A DNA stretch of 62,201 nt from Erwinia mallotivora (GCF_000590885.1 NZ_JFHN01000028.1:1-62201), one strand, 5' to 3'. Numbered from the stretch's first letter, positions 1 to 9,732 are shown. Notes: a model not told the origin generated them from the sequence alone. Made by a program: numbers and translations.

Positions 1-709
1 ATTGATTTGAGCTAAAGTCTATATCACTTATTCTTATATTTAAAAGCTCTCCAGCCCTTACTCCTAAGAAATATAGCATTAAAATAATTAGCCTATTTCT
101 GCTCTGGAGACTTCTCATAAATGGATTTTTAGGCGAATTAATTCTGACTACTTCTAATAAATCTTCTATTTTATCGTCTGTTAATGATTTTGGATTGAGT
201 ATATCATTCCGACCTTTTTTAACTGGTCTTCTTGACTTTATTCCGTTAATACAAGCGCTTAATGCTTCACTAAATGAATCGTCGTTGCTTACCGTCACAT
301 GTAGAGCTAACCATTCAATGTATTTATAAATTATTGTCAACCTTAAATATTCAGTTTCAGACGTCACATATTTAATTTCACTTATTCTTTTAACTTTACT
401 TTGTTCTTCATACTTACTATCGAATTTTTTCTGTGTAAAATCTCTTAAATCGTCAAGCTCGAAAATCGCCAAAAACTTTTTCGAATGTATTCGTTCAATT
501 ATATCAATATTCCTTTCTTTCAAAAACTTTAATAGTACCACCAAACATTTAGCAGTAGATATCATTGTTGAAAAGGAATGATTTTTATTTCTGGTTTGAG
601 TTGTAACAAATAAATTTGGATAAAAAATAGGAAGTTTTGAGTCGTTGTCTACAATTGCACAATATCGTTCTGACGTTTTTAATCTGAAATATGATATTCC
701 ATAACTCAT
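1..709 (-). CDS. Tyrosine recombinase (phage-type integrase), truncated by window edge
   Basis: I translated an open frame from an ATG at 707-709, preceded by a strong Shine-Dalgarno run (AGGGGGTGG), to the left edge without a stop: 236 codons are visible. The last part reads LGVRAGELLNIRISDIDF, the classic box I of tyrosine recombinases, in which the Arg is the first catalytic residue. The part before it would be the arm-binding and core-binding domains; the catalytic HxxR and Tyr lie outside the window. The gene is very AT-rich, unlike ssb next door, so it is probably horizontally acquired. It lies on the same strand as ssb, just past the ssb terminator. The N-terminus resembles, from memory only, recombinases of multi-recombinase islands (for example the gamma-mobile-trio type); that subfamily is unproven. 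Confidence 0.8.
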   Translation of the reverse strand, partial: MSYGISYFRLKTSERYCAIVDNDSKLPIFYPNLFVTTQTRNKNHSFSTMISTAKCLVVLLKFLKERNIDIIERIHSKKFLAIFELDDLRDFTQKKFDSKYEEQSKVKRISEIKYVTSETEYLRLTIIYKYIEWLALHVTVSNDDSFSEALSACINGIKSRRPVKKGRNDILNPKSLTDDKIEDLLEVVRINSPKNPFMRSLQSRNRLIILMLYFLGVRAGELLNIRISDIDFSSNQ

Positions 710-743
710 GACCACCCCCTAAATTTTACAATTTAACAAAAAA

Positions 744-790
744 ACTCATAGCATGAGTTAGCTAATAAGTTGTCAATTAAAATTTGACAA
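744..790. repeat. Two short inverted repeats upstream of the integrase gene
   Basis: ACTCAT-AGC-ATGAGT occupies 744-758, and TTGTCAA, a 7-base spacer, then TTGACAA occupies 770-790. Both arms match perfectly in each. They sit between the integrase start codon and the ssb terminator, so they could be regulator or recombinase binding sites at the edge of an island. No function is shown by the sequence. Confidence 0.4.
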
Positions 791-812
791 TTTTCATTAC
801 CCATAAATGAGC

Positions 813-837
813 AAAGCCCCTGCAGTGCAGGGGCTTT
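813..837 (-). terminator. Terminator downstream of ssb (looks bidirectional)
   Basis: A perfect 12-bp inverted repeat (AAAGCCCCTGCA, one base, then its reverse complement) lies 36 bases beyond the ssb stop codon. The GC-rich stem is flanked by A and T runs on both sides, so it can end transcription from either direction. Confidence 0.8.
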
Positions 838-872
838 AGCTTAATACTTTACAGGTAACTCGTTACTCTTGG

Positions 873-1403
873 TTAGAATGGAATATCGTCGTCAAAATCC
901 ATCGGTGGTTCATTGTTTGCCGGTGCGCTGTTCTGCTGGGGTTGTGGTCGCGACTGCTGACCACCACTGAACTGGTTTCCGCCCTGCGGCTGCTGTGGCT
1001 GACCCCAGCCATTGTTGTTGCCCTGACCACCGCCAGCCGCCGCGCCGCCGCCCTGACGGCCACCCAGCATCTGCATGGTTCCACCCACGTTAACCACAAC
1101 TTCGGTGGTGTATTTCTCCACGCCAGCCTGATCGGTCCACTTGCGGGTCTGAAGCGAACCTTCGATATATACCTGAGAACCTTTGCGCAGATATTCGCCT
1201 GCAACTTCGGCCAGCTTGCCGAACAGCACCACGCGATGCCACTCGGTTTTTTCTTTGGTTTCACCGGTCTGCTTATCACGCCAGCTTTCGGACGTAGCCA
1301 GAGTAATGTTGGCAACAGCACCGCCATTCGGCATGTAACGGACTTCAGGATCCTGACCCAGGTTGCCCACCAGGATCACTTTGTTTATGCCTCTGCTGGC
1401 CAT
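873..1403 (-). CDS. ssb: Single-stranded DNA-binding protein
   Basis: The 176-residue protein binds ssDNA as a tetramer and recruits replication, recombination and repair enzymes. The OB-fold domain fills residues 1 to about 112, starting [17 protein letters not shown] Gly/Gln/Pro/Asn-rich disordered linker follows, then the acidic tip MDFDDDIPF, the docking site for partner proteins. Length and organisation match enterobacterial Ssb. It is divergent from uvrA across an intergenic region with a LexA box, as in E. coli. Confidence 0.98.
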   Translation of the reverse strand: MASRGINKVILVGNLGQDPEVRYMPNGGAVANITLATSESWRDKQTGETKEKTEWHRVVLFGKLAEVAGEYLRKGSQVYIEGSLQTRKWTDQAGVEKYTTEVVVNVGGTMQMLGGRQGGGAAAGGGQGNNNGWGQPQQPQGGNQFSGGQQSRPQPQQNSAPANNEPPMDFDDDIPF

Positions 1404-1606
1404 GTTCGCGTCTCCGATAAATGTTCTGCGTTAAGTCTAAGCCGGAAATTCTAACATTGTATACCCGCAAATCCTATCTTCCGATCGCGATCGACAGGGA
1501 CAGATGCCGCTTGCAGCGTTACATTTTGCGACGCAGGCAGGCTCGTAAATTTTCCCCCGTCATCGCCAGCTGTCTTCCCGACCTGACATCCCCCCACGCC
1601 ACAGAA

Positions 1607-1626
1607 CACTGTATATCCATTCAGGT
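1607..1626. promoter_or_regulatory. LexA (SOS) box between ssb and uvrA
   Basis: The core CTGTATATCCATTCAG at 1609-1624 fits the CTG-N10-CAG LexA consensus and is nearly identical to the known E. coli uvrA box. It lies about 80 bases upstream of uvrA, so uvrA, and possibly one ssb promoter, should be SOS-controlled. Confidence 0.9.
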
Positions 1627-1707
1627 TTTTTTGTGCCATAATGACAGGCTTCATTCTGGCCGTGCCAGACAGGCATGGTGAGGTCTGCGTTAATCCGGGA
1701 ATTGTGA

Positions 1708-4530
1708 ATGGATAAGATCGAAGTTCGGGGTGCACGCACCCATAATTTGAAAAATATCAACCTGATCATCCCTCGCGACAAACTGATTGTGGTCACCGGC
1801 CTGTCAGGTTCAGGTAAGTCTTCGCTGGCGTTTGATACGCTCTATGCAGAAGGACAACGTCGCTATGTGGAGTCGCTCTCGGCCTATGCGCGTCAGTTTC
1901 TTTCCCTGATGGAGAAGCCGGATGTCGATCACATCGAGGGCTTGTCCCCCGCAATTTCCATAGAGCAGAAATCAACCTCGCACAACCCGCGTTCCACCGT
2001 GGGCACCATCACGGAAATTCATGATTACCTGCGCCTGCTGTTTGCGCGCGTAGGGGAGCCGCGCTGTCCGGATCACGATGTGCCTCTCGCGGCTCAGACG
2101 GTCAGCCAGATGGTGGATAACGTGCTGTCGCAGCCTGAAGGACGCCGCCTGATGCTGCTTGCTCCCATCGTCAAAGAGCGTAAGGGCGAGCATGCGAAAA
2201 CGCTGGAGAATCTCGCCTCACAGGGCTATATCCGCGCGCGTATTGATGGCGAAGTGTGCGATCTCTCCGATCCCCCCAAACTGGAGCTGCAAAAGAAGCA
2301 CACCATTGAAGTGGTGGTGGATCGCTTCAAGGTGCGCGAGGATCTGCAACAACGCCTCGCAGAGTCCTTTGAAACGGCGCTGGAGCTATCCGGTGGCACT
2401 GCCGTCGTTGCTGATATGGACGACAGCAGTGCGGAAGAGCTGCTGTTTTCTGCCAACTTTGCCTGCCCGGTCTGCGGCTACAGCATGAGCGAGCTGGAAC
2501 CACGTCTGTTCTCCTTTAACAATCCGGCAGGAGCCTGTCCAACCTGTGACGGACTGGGCGTCCAGCAATATTTCGATCCGGATCGGGTGGTACAAAACCC
2601 GGAGCTGTCGCTGGCCGGTGGAGCCATTCGCGGTTGGGATCGCCGTAATTTTTATTACTTCCAGATGCTGCGTTCGCTGGCCGAACACCTGTCATTTGAT
2701 ATCGAAGCCCCTTTCAACTCACTTGATGCCGCCACGCGTAAAGTGATCCTGTACGGTTCAGGCAAAGAAAATATTGAGTTTAAGTACATCAACGATCGGG
2801 GCGATACCTCGGTCCGCCGCCATCCGTTTGAAGGCGTACTGCACAATATGGAGCGCCGTTATAAAGAGACGGAATCCACCGCCGTGCGTGAGGACCTGGC
2901 AAAATTTATCAGCAACCGCTCCTGCACCAGTTGTGATGGCACACGTCTGCGACGTGAAGCCCGCCATGTATTTGTTGAAAATACCAGCCTGCCAACGATT
3001 TCCGATATGAGCATCGGCCATGCAATGGAATTTTTCCATAACATGAAGCTGAGTGGTCAGCGGGCAAAAATCGCCGAGAAGGTGCTGAAAGAGATTGGCG
3101 ATCGCCTGAAATTTCTGGTTAACGTTGGCCTCAATTATCTGTCGATGTCCCGCTCGGCAGAAACCCTCTCCGGCGGCGAAGCGCAGCGTATCCGTCTGGC
3201 CAGTCAGATCGGTGCCGGTCTGGTCGGAGTAATGTACGTGCTGGATGAGCCATCAATCGGCCTGCACCAGCGCGACAATGAACGGCTGCTGGAAACGCTG
3301 GTGCATCTGCGTAATCTTGGCAACACGGTGATCGTGGTGGAGCACGATGAAGATGCGATCCGGGCCGCAGACCATGTGATTGATATCGGCCCTGGCGCGG
3401 GCGTGCATGGCGGTCAGGTGGTCGCGGAAGGAACCGTAGAGGATATCATGGCGGTGGAGGCCTCACTGACCGGTCAGTTCCTCAGCGGCAAGCGGGGCAT
3501 TGCCGTACCGAAAGAGCGTGTTAAAGCCGATCCTAACAAGGTCCTGAAGCTGACCGGCGCGAAAGGCAACAACCTGAAAGACGTGACTCTGACGCTGCCG
3601 GTCGGTCTGTTCAGCTGTATCACCGGCGTATCGGGATCCGGCAAATCAACGTTAATTAACGACACGCTGTTCCCGATTGCGCAGCGGCTGTTAAACGGTG
3701 CCACGCTTGCCGAACCCGCACCTTATCGTAAAATCAGCGGTATGGAACATTTCGATAAGGTTATCGATATTGATCAAAGCCCGATTGGCCGTACGCCGCG
3801 CTCCAACCCGGCAACATATACCGGCATTTTTACTCCGGTCCGCGAGCTGTTTGCAGGTGTTCCGGAATCGCGCAGCCGTGGCTATACGCCGGGACGTTTT
3901 AGTTTTAACGTTCGTGGTGGTCGCTGCGAAGCCTGCCAGGGTGATGGCGTAATCAAGGTAGAGATGCACTTTCTGCCCGATATTTACGTGCCTTGCGACC
4001 AGTGCAAAGGCAAACGCTACAACCGCGAAACGCTGGAGATAAAATACAAAGGCAAAAGCATTCATGAAGTGCTGGAGATGACCATTGAGGAAGCGCGTGA
4101 ATTCTTTGAGGCCGTTCCGGCGCTGGCACGCAAGCTGCAAACGCTGATGGATGTCGGGCTTTCCTATATCCGCCTGGGTCAGTCGGCCACCACCCTGTCG
4201 GGAGGTGAGGCACAGCGCGTTAAGCTGGCACGGGAATTGTCCAAACGCGGCACAGGCCAGACGTTGTATATCCTTGATGAGCCGACCACCGGCCTGCATT
4301 TTGCTGATATTCAGCAACTGCTGGAAGTACTGCATCAGTTGCGCGACCAGGGCAACACCATCGTGGTGATAGAGCACAATCTGGACGTGATTAAAACCGC
4401 TGACTGGATTGTTGATCTGGGGCCGGAAGGCGGCAGCGGGGGTGGAGAGATCCTCGTATCCGGCACGCCCGAGACGGTGGCAAAATGTAAAGCGTCACAC
4501 ACCGCGCGCTTCCTTAAGCCGCTGCTGTAA
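1708..4530 (+). CDS. uvrA: Excinuclease ABC subunit A
   Basis: UvrA is the damage-recognition ATPase of nucleotide excision repair; it dimerises and loads UvrB at DNA lesions. The 940 residues show two ABC modules: a first Walker A (GLSGSGKSS, near residue 31), the zinc module CPVCGY...CPTCDG, the signature [12 protein letters not shown], a second Walker A (GVSGSGKST), the zinc module CEACQGDG...CDQCKG, and a second signature [12 protein letters not shown]. It is full length. The LexA box upstream indicates SOS induction. A hairpin terminator follows the stop codon. Confidence 0.99.
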   Translation: MDKIEVRGARTHNLKNINLIIPRDKLIVVTGLSGSGKSSLAFDTLYAEGQRRYVESLSAYARQFLSLMEKPDVDHIEGLSPAISIEQKSTSHNPRSTVGTITEIHDYLRLLFARVGEPRCPDHDVPLAAQTVSQMVDNVLSQPEGRRLMLLAPIVKERKGEHAKTLENLASQGYIRARIDGEVCDLSDPPKLELQKKHTIEVVVDRFKVREDLQQRLAESFETALELSGGTAVVADMDDSSAEELLFSANFACPVCGYSMSELEPRLFSFNNPAGACPTCDGLGVQQYFDPDRVVQNPELSLAGGAIRGWDRRNFYYFQMLRSLAEHLSFDIEAPFNSLDAATRKVILYGSGKENIEFKYINDRGDTSVRRHPFEGVLHNMERRYKETESTAVREDLAKFISNRSCTSCDGTRLRREARHVFVENTSLPTISDMSIGHAMEFFHNMKLSGQRAKIAEKVLKEIGDRLKFLVNVGLNYLSMSRSAETLSGGEAQRIRLASQIGAGLVGVMYVLDEPSIGLHQRDNERLLETLVHLRNLGNTVIVVEHDEDAIRAADHVIDIGPGAGVHGGQVVAEGTVEDIMAVEASLTGQFLSGKRGIAVPKERVKADPNKVLKLTGAKGNNLKDVTLTLPVGLFSCITGVSGSGKSTLINDTLFPIAQRLLNGATLAEPAPYRKISGMEHFDKVIDIDQSPIGRTPRSNPATYTGIFTPVRELFAGVPESRSRGYTPGRFSFNVRGGRCEACQGDGVIKVEMHFLPDIYVPCDQCKGKRYNRETLEIKYKGKSIHEVLEMTIEEAREFFEAVPALARKLQTLMDVGLSYIRLGQSATTLSGGEAQRVKLARELSKRGTGQTLYILDEPTTGLHFADIQQLLEVLHQLRDQGNTIVVIEHNLDVIKTADWIVDLGPEGGSGGGEILVSGTPETVAKCKASHTARFLKPLL

Positions 4531-4538
4531 TAAAAGTG

Positions 4539-4573
4539 ATTTAAGCCGGTCATTTACCCTGACCGGCTTAAAT
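4539..4573 (+). terminator. Terminator after uvrA
   Basis: A perfect 14-bp stem (ATTTAAGCCGGTCA and its reverse complement) with a 7-base loop starts 8 bases after the uvrA stop codon. The A/T ends of the stem allow termination on either strand. Confidence 0.8.
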
Positions 4574-4741
4574 ATATAATCCTTAAGATTTGGCAGGCCT
4601 GACCGTTATTAAATTAAAACCCGGAGAATCGGTTCTTAACAGTTAACCATTGAAAATCATGATACATTCAGGCGGAATACGGCTTTATTCAACACGCATT
4701 ATTTCTTTTAATTTTCCATCATTAGCCTGGGCCCATTTATT

Positions 4742-5695
4742 ATGTATCCTGTATCTTCATTTCCGCTCGCATCAACATCAGCCATACCGGCTGGCGAAAA
4801 TCGCCAGAGCGACAGTAACCAACTTGTAAAAAATATTATAACAGTAGCTAACAGCCCGACCTCTTTTGACAAAGAAAAAACAAGAAGATTTTTTTCTGAG
4901 AAATTGTCCGAATGGCCCAGCTTCTTAAAAAGAAGTAAAAAAAACATCATTTCATTGCCAACAGCTGTTGAAATCGATCAATTTGCAAAACTGAAAAAAA
5001 ACATAAGTGCAACGGACGCGGTATATTTATATGACATACCAGGACAAGGCGAAATAATAGTAAAAAAATTTGGCAATGATGAAGTGATTGATTCAGAAGA
5101 AAGACTCTATCAGGAGATTAATGCCGCGCAAGAAGTCTTTGTTTCGGAGCTGGCAAAGATACTGGATATAAATGTCCCCAATCGCTGGCTGATTTCAGAA
5201 CCAGGAAAAGGAGATACCTCTGTTGCCTCTTCTTTCATCGACTCAACACCATTAAAAACCAGCACGGTACACCATAAGAACGACATTATAGTCGATGGGA
5301 AGTCATTCGAAGAATTATACAGTGCATCAAAGCTGCCTGCATTCCATTATCTTATCAATCACCCAGATATCACATCAGATGACGGAGTGTACAAGAACAT
5401 CATTGTCAGGGGGGATGGGGAACTTTTTTCAATAGACCATGCTGATACGTTTATGTCAGGAAAAAGCACCCCATCATTTACGCCTGAACAATTGCGGGCA
5501 TTTTTACCCGACAGAAAAAAATATAATTTATTAAAGAGTATAGATCTGAAGAAATCCATTCTTACATCATTTAATCCTGTTTTGAAAAAATACGGAGAAT
5601 ATGCTGATATTCATCAATTCATAAATATCAAAGATCTCGAATTCAGAAGAGATCAAATCATCCATCAATATAAGCTGGCTTTAGGAAAAAAATAA
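4742..5695 (+). CDS. Orphan protein with kinase-like motifs, candidate secreted effector
   Basis: I do not recognise this 317-residue protein. The coding sequence is markedly AT-rich compared with uvrA and the dehydrogenase, which suggests acquisition. Residues 1-40 are Ser/Pro/Asn-rich and look unstructured. The middle carries a pattern like the HipA or PI3/4-kinase fold: a possible ATP-binding Lys (IIVKKF, 108-109), an acidic helix after it, then DDGVYKNIIV with Asn219 as a possible metal ligand and IDHADTF with Asp232 in the place of a DFG-like Asp. There is no signal peptide and no clear Shine-Dalgarno before the ATG. I searched upstream for a Hrp box and saw none. Kinase identity and secretion are inference; another fold is quite possible. 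Confidence 0.6.
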   Translation: MYPVSSFPLASTSAIPAGENRQSDSNQLVKNIITVANSPTSFDKEKTRRFFSEKLSEWPSFLKRSKKNIISLPTAVEIDQFAKLKKNISATDAVYLYDIPGQGEIIVKKFGNDEVIDSEERLYQEINAAQEVFVSELAKILDINVPNRWLISEPGKGDTSVASSFIDSTPLKTSTVHHKNDIIVDGKSFEELYSASKLPAFHYLINHPDITSDDGVYKNIIVRGDGELFSIDHADTFMSGKSTPSFTPEQLRAFLPDRKKYNLLKSIDLKKSILTSFNPVLKKYGEYADIHQFINIKDLEFRRDQIIHQYKLALGKK

Positions 5696-6029
5696 AAAAC
5701 TGCCACCGGGAAAAAGAGTGAAGGCTTTAAACAACCGTTATTGATTAAACTGGAGCCAGACTACAGACACGCAATATACAGCCGGACAACGCTCTGGTGC
5801 CGGGAGTCTGGTGATGGGAGAACGAAACGCCGGAAAATGAACATATTACTCAGGTTCCGGCACCAGAGTACAAGCGCATCAGCTTAGCGCTACACTATAT
5901 GTTTACACTTCAGCAGGATCAGGCAAGATTTAAACAGATTCCGGCATGTCAGCTTTGCCAATCGCTGACTATCCTTACAGTTCTCTTTTCTGCGTGACCA
6001 ACAAAGCACTTTTAATCACTGGAGATACC
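5696..6029. other. Intergenic region with a long-spaced inverted repeat
   Basis: No gene is convincing here. The one structure is a perfect 12-bp inverted repeat, CTCTGGTGCCGG at 5792-5803 and its reverse complement at 5857-5868, with 53 bases between. It could fold as the stem of a structured RNA or be the ends of a vanished small element. The promoter of the downstream dehydrogenase must lie in the second half, but I cannot place it with confidence. Confidence 0.5.
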
Positions 6030-7082
6030 ATGAATATTACTCATGCTTATGCAGCCCAGGACGCAAAATCGAAGCTGGCCCCGTTTGAATATCAGCCACG
6101 CGAACTGCGTGAACATGACGTGCAGATTGAAGTGATGTACTGCGGCGTCTGCCACTCCGACCTCCATCAGGCCCGCAACGAGTGGAAAAACACTATTTTT
6201 CCGGTCGTACCTGGTCATGAAATTGTTGGTCGGGTGACCGCCGTGGGCAGCCATGCGCATAAATATAAAGTCGGGGATTTGGTCGGCGTGGGCTGTCTGG
6301 TTGACTCCTGTCGCACCTGCGACAGCTGTAAAGAGGACCTGGAGCAATATTGTGAAAACGGCTTCACCGGCACCTACAACGGTCAGGACCGCATCACCGG
6401 AGAAACCACCTACGGCGGCTATTCCACTCAGGTCGTGGTGACCGAAGATTTTGTGCTGCGCGTTCCGGAAAACCTCGATCCCGCAGGTGCAGCACCGTTG
6501 CTGTGTGCTGGCATCACCACATACTCTCCGCTGCACCACTGGGGTGCCGGTCCGGGTAAAAAAGTGGGTATCGTCGGTCTGGGTGGCCTGGGCCATATGG
6601 GCGTTAAAATTGCCCATGCGATGGGTGCCCATGTGGTGCTGTTCACCACCTCCCCGTCAAAAATTGAAGACGGTAAACGTCTGGGTGCCGATGAAGTTGT
6701 TATCTCGAAAGATGCCGATCAGATGGCGGCGCACGCTAACAGTTTTGACTTCATTCTGAATACCGTCGCGGCTCAGCACGACCTGAATCCGTTTATTAAT
6801 CTGCTACGTCGCGACGGAACCTTAACGCTGGTTGGCGCACCTGAACACGATCATCCGTCACCACAGGTTTTCAACCTGATCTTTAAACGCCGCAGCGTGG
6901 CAGGTTCGCTGATTGGTGGTATTAAAGAGACCCAGGAGATGCTGGATTTCTGTGGTAAGCACAATATTGTTTCCGATATTGAGATGATCAAAATGGATGA
7001 GATCAACGAAGCCTATGAGCGCATGTTGAAAAGTGATGTGAAATATCGCTTTGTTATCGACATTGATTCCCTGCGCGGCTAA
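6030..7082 (+). CDS. yahK: Zinc-dependent NADP alcohol dehydrogenase, YahK type
   Basis: This medium-chain dehydrogenase, probably an NADPH-linked aldehyde reductase of the cinnamyl-alcohol-dehydrogenase family, has 350 residues when started at the ATG at 6030, which has GGAG just upstream. A longer frame opens at 5946 but its extra 28 residues are unlike the family. Motifs: catalytic zinc site GVCHSDLH and GHEIVG, structural zinc cysteines CRTCDSCKEDLEQYC, and the Rossmann loop GLGGLGHMG. Length matches E. coli YahK. It stands alone with a hairpin after it. The substrate is unknown; the symbol is by family resemblance. Confidence 0.9.
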   Translation: MNITHAYAAQDAKSKLAPFEYQPRELREHDVQIEVMYCGVCHSDLHQARNEWKNTIFPVVPGHEIVGRVTAVGSHAHKYKVGDLVGVGCLVDSCRTCDSCKEDLEQYCENGFTGTYNGQDRITGETTYGGYSTQVVVTEDFVLRVPENLDPAGAAPLLCAGITTYSPLHHWGAGPGKKVGIVGLGGLGHMGVKIAHAMGAHVVLFTTSPSKIEDGKRLGADEVVISKDADQMAAHANSFDFILNTVAAQHDLNPFINLLRRDGTLTLVGAPEHDHPSPQVFNLIFKRRSVAGSLIGGIKETQEMLDFCGKHNIVSDIEMIKMDEINEAYERMLKSDVKYRFVIDIDSLRG

Positions 7083-7087
7083 AAACG

Positions 7088-7110
7088 AGGGGGCGGTGTT
7101 ATCGCCCCCT
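7088..7110. terminator. Possible hairpin terminator between convergent genes
   Basis: AGGGGGCG and CGCCCCCT form an 8-bp stem with a 7-base loop, 5 bases after the dehydrogenase stop. No U run follows, so termination strength is uncertain. It could serve both the dehydrogenase and the convergent binding-protein gene. Confidence 0.5.
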
Positions 7111-7191
7111 GCATTCGATCAGACAATTTTTCGGCATCCGGCCAGGCCCGCACTTAACATTCAGACGTTCAATTCTTACTCTTGCGGCATA

Positions 7192-8160
7192 TCAGCTGTT
7201 TCCCGCAGCGGCTTTAAACAATGGACGGTAAGCATCCACGTTCTTTTTTGTCACTACTGTCGCCGGAACCAGAATTCTTTTTTCCACGGTTTTACCCGAG
7301 GTAATGGCATTCAGCGCCTTCAACGCTTCCGCTCCCATTTTCTCCGGGTCCTGCTGTAATACCGCTGCCACATAGCCACCATCAATGCCGTTAATCGCTT
7401 TTGCGGTCAAATCCCAGCCAAAGACCTTAATATCACCCTGGCGGCCCTGGTTTTCCACAGCGGCTATTGCCCCTAATAATGCAGGCTCCCCGGTGGCGTA
7501 AATTGCCGTTAAGTCCGGGTTACCGGTAATCAGATTTTCTGCCGCCGTCATCGCGCTGTCCTGAATATTACGACCATCCACGACATCAGCCACGCTGATA
7601 TTTTTGTTGCTGCTGATGGTATCGGTGAATCCTTTCTGGCGATCGTTCTGAATAGCCGAGTTGAGCGCGCCGACAATCCCCAGTCGCACTTTGCCGCCCA
7701 TATTTTTCTGCGCATAATCCAGGAAGAATTTACCGAGGATCTTTCCTCCCTCAATATTATCGACGCCCACCTGGGCAGCCTGCGGGCCGGATGGCAATAC
7801 GGCATCAATCGCCACGACCGGAATATGCGCAGCCGCCGCTTCTTTAATGGCTGGCATAATGCCGTTGACATCAATAGCGTCAACCAGAATCCCCTTCACG
7901 CCCTGCTGAATATAATTTTCGATAGCATCGTTCTGCGCCACAGGATTGTCTGTCGCATTGAAGATCACCAGATTTTTACCGCTGGCTTTGGCGGCTTCCT
8001 GTGCCCCCTTATTCATCAGATTGAAGAAAATCGCCTGCTGATTAATCTGCACTAATGCATAGTCAGGTGCTGCGGCCATCGCTGTCGAGATACAGCCTGC
8101 TGATGCCATTAACGCCGTTGCCAGGGCAATGACACGCAGTTTTCCGGTGTTGAATAACAT
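7192..8160 (-). CDS. Periplasmic sugar-type ABC substrate-binding protein
   Basis: This 322-residue protein belongs to the ribose/galactose binding-protein family (periplasmic-binding-protein 4 type). The start at 8160 has AGAGGACAG upstream and gives a signal peptide ending near AMA-AAPDY; a start 13 codons earlier lacks this fit. The mature protein has the family pattern: an N-terminal strand with YALVQINQQAIFFNLMNKG, then VKGILVDAIDVNG, VGVDNIEGG and YATGEPALLGAIAA. It is the only binding protein near the ABC ATPase and permease at 9995-11798, so it most likely feeds them, although it lies on the other side of the LacI regulator and on the opposite strand. The ligand is unknown. Confidence 0.9.
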   Translation of the reverse strand: MLFNTGKLRVIALATALMASAGCISTAMAAAPDYALVQINQQAIFFNLMNKGAQEAAKASGKNLVIFNATDNPVAQNDAIENYIQQGVKGILVDAIDVNGIMPAIKEAAAAHIPVVAIDAVLPSGPQAAQVGVDNIEGGKILGKFFLDYAQKNMGGKVRLGIVGALNSAIQNDRQKGFTDTISSNKNISVADVVDGRNIQDSAMTAAENLITGNPDLTAIYATGEPALLGAIAAVENQGRQGDIKVFGWDLTAKAINGIDGGYVAAVLQQDPEKMGAEALKALNAITSGKTVEKRILVPATVVTKKNVDAYRPLFKAAAGNS

Positions 8161-8648
8161 TATCTCTGTCCTCTGTTGGGATGAAATTTTACCCTTCAAC
8201 CTGAGGCCATAGTCATATTTCTGGCGTAAAGTATTGCTGTCCGATCGGAGATATTCTGCAACCAGAAAGATATTTACTGATACGCCTGGCTACGGCATCA
8301 ACGGTTATGGGAATTTGCACCCGTTATATTTCGGGTTGCATCTGTGTTGGCAGGACAAATATCAGATTGAAAAACGGCGATTGCCCGTTAATAAAGCAAG
8401 GCCGTCAGCAAAACCTTGAGTAAACATTTTGACAGCCGGTCCATGCTGCTGCCTGGATAAAATGTTCACTGTCGGCTGGGAATCGCTTCCCGGTAGTGCA
8501 GGTAAACTGGCTATTACAATTCTTCGTCGCTCATTTTTTGTCAAGCGCTATTTTAATTCCGTTGCCTGAAACGGCTGACCAGAAAGTACTGTAACCCCAA
8601 CGCTTGTCTGTGTTACAGATAGCGCTTATTTCCTGCATGGCGTGACTG
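8161..8648. other. Divergent intergenic region between binding protein and LacI regulator
   Basis: These 488 bases must hold the promoters of both flanking genes. I looked for a copy of the GTAAACCGGTTTAC operator found downstream of the regulator and saw none. Around 8424-8470 ACATTTT and AAAATGT arms with inner TCCA/TGGA form an imperfect hairpin. No gene is convincing. Confidence 0.5.
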
Positions 8649-9665
8649 ATGATTAAAAAACGCGTTCTGTTATCCGATGTGGCAACGCTGGCGGGGCTGT
8701 CAAAAACGACGGTTTCGCGCTACATGAACAACAGCATTGTTCTGCCGCAGGAAACCATTGCCCGCATTGAGTCCGCCATCCGTCAGCTTAATTATCGCGG
8801 CAACAGCCTGGCGCGCCGTCTCAGCAAAGGAGGCAGCGAAACGCTGGGACTGGTGTTACCGGATATCACTAATCCCTTCTTTGCCGAACTGGCCGACGCG
8901 GCAGAGGAAACCGCTTCCGCCTGGGGTTACAGCCTGGTGCTGTGCATTACCCGCAACAATCTGGAGAAGGAGTGCCAGTTCGTCCGCTGGCTGGATACCT
9001 GCCAGGTTGACGGCCTGCTGTTTATCACCAACCGGCCTGATAACGGGCTGCTACGCCAGGAAATTCACCGTCACCAGCGGATCGTTCTGCTTGATGAGGA
9101 TATTCCCGGCAGCCTGGTCCCCAAAGTGTTTGCCGACAACGTTCAGGGCGGTCTGATCGCCACGCAGAAGCTGATTGCTGCCGGACACCGCGATATCGCT
9201 TTTGTGGGTGGCCCGGATGAACTGATGAGCGTGCGTGAACGCTATCAGGGATTTTGCACCGCGCTGGAGCAGGCCGGCTTATCGGTTTCGCCGGAATGGG
9301 TAATGTACGGCGACTATCAGCGTGAATATGGTCAGCAGGCACTGCACCAGCTGTTCAGACGCGATCGCCGTCCCACTGCCGTGTTTGCCGCCAGTGATTT
9401 TCTGGTGCTGGGGCTGCTGGATGGCCTGCGCGATCTGGGATTAACCGCCCCACAGGCGCTTTCGCTGGTTGGCTTCGATGACGCCAACTATGCCGACTTC
9501 ACCCAACCTCGTATCTCCACCATCCGTCAACCCGCACGGGAACTGGGTAAGAACGCAGTCGACCTGATGCTGCGGCTGTTGAACGGTGAAGAAAATCTTC
9601 CTGCTGAAATCCGTCTGCCAGTCACCTGGATTGGCCGCGATTCCATTCAGTCGCCCGCTTACTGA
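8649..9665 (+). CDS. LacI-family transcriptional regulator
   Basis: This 338-residue repressor-type regulator has the LacI helix-turn-helix at residues 6-25 (LSDVATLAGLSKTTVSRYMN), the hinge helix NSLARRLSKGG, and a ribose-binding-protein-like effector domain (TLGLVLPDITNPFFAELADA ... VGFDDANYADFTQPRISTIRQP). It sits between the divergent binding-protein gene and the ABC transporter operon. Two strong LacI-type palindromes lie downstream of it, before the operon, so it very likely represses the cluster until an effector, perhaps the transported compound, is bound. It is not close enough to a named member to give a symbol. Confidence 0.93.
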   Translation: MIKKRVLLSDVATLAGLSKTTVSRYMNNSIVLPQETIARIESAIRQLNYRGNSLARRLSKGGSETLGLVLPDITNPFFAELADAAEETASAWGYSLVLCITRNNLEKECQFVRWLDTCQVDGLLFITNRPDNGLLRQEIHRHQRIVLLDEDIPGSLVPKVFADNVQGGLIATQKLIAAGHRDIAFVGGPDELMSVRERYQGFCTALEQAGLSVSPEWVMYGDYQREYGQQALHQLFRRDRRPTAVFAASDFLVLGLLDGLRDLGLTAPQALSLVGFDDANYADFTQPRISTIRQPARELGKNAVDLMLRLLNGEENLPAEIRLPVTWIGRDSIQSPAY

Positions 9666-9732
9666 GCAAAAATGGCGCAACTTACGCACGATAATGGCGC
9701 AAAAAATGCGCGGTGCTGTATCAGCACGTCAG

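Noticed and set aside
942..1454. Plus-strand 170-codon frame across ssb
   Set aside because: It is antisense to ssb, has no family-like sequence and no ribosome site.
3691..4377. 228-codon minus-strand frame inside uvrA
   Set aside because: It lies antisense to conserved UvrA motifs; the amino-acid composition is that of a shadow frame.
4590..4741. Hrp box upstream of the kinase-like gene
   Set aside because: No GGAACC-N16-CCAC pattern was found, so type III control is not supported.
8424..8470. Imperfect hairpin upstream of the LacI regulator
   Set aside because: Only short arms pair and no other signal supports a regulatory element.
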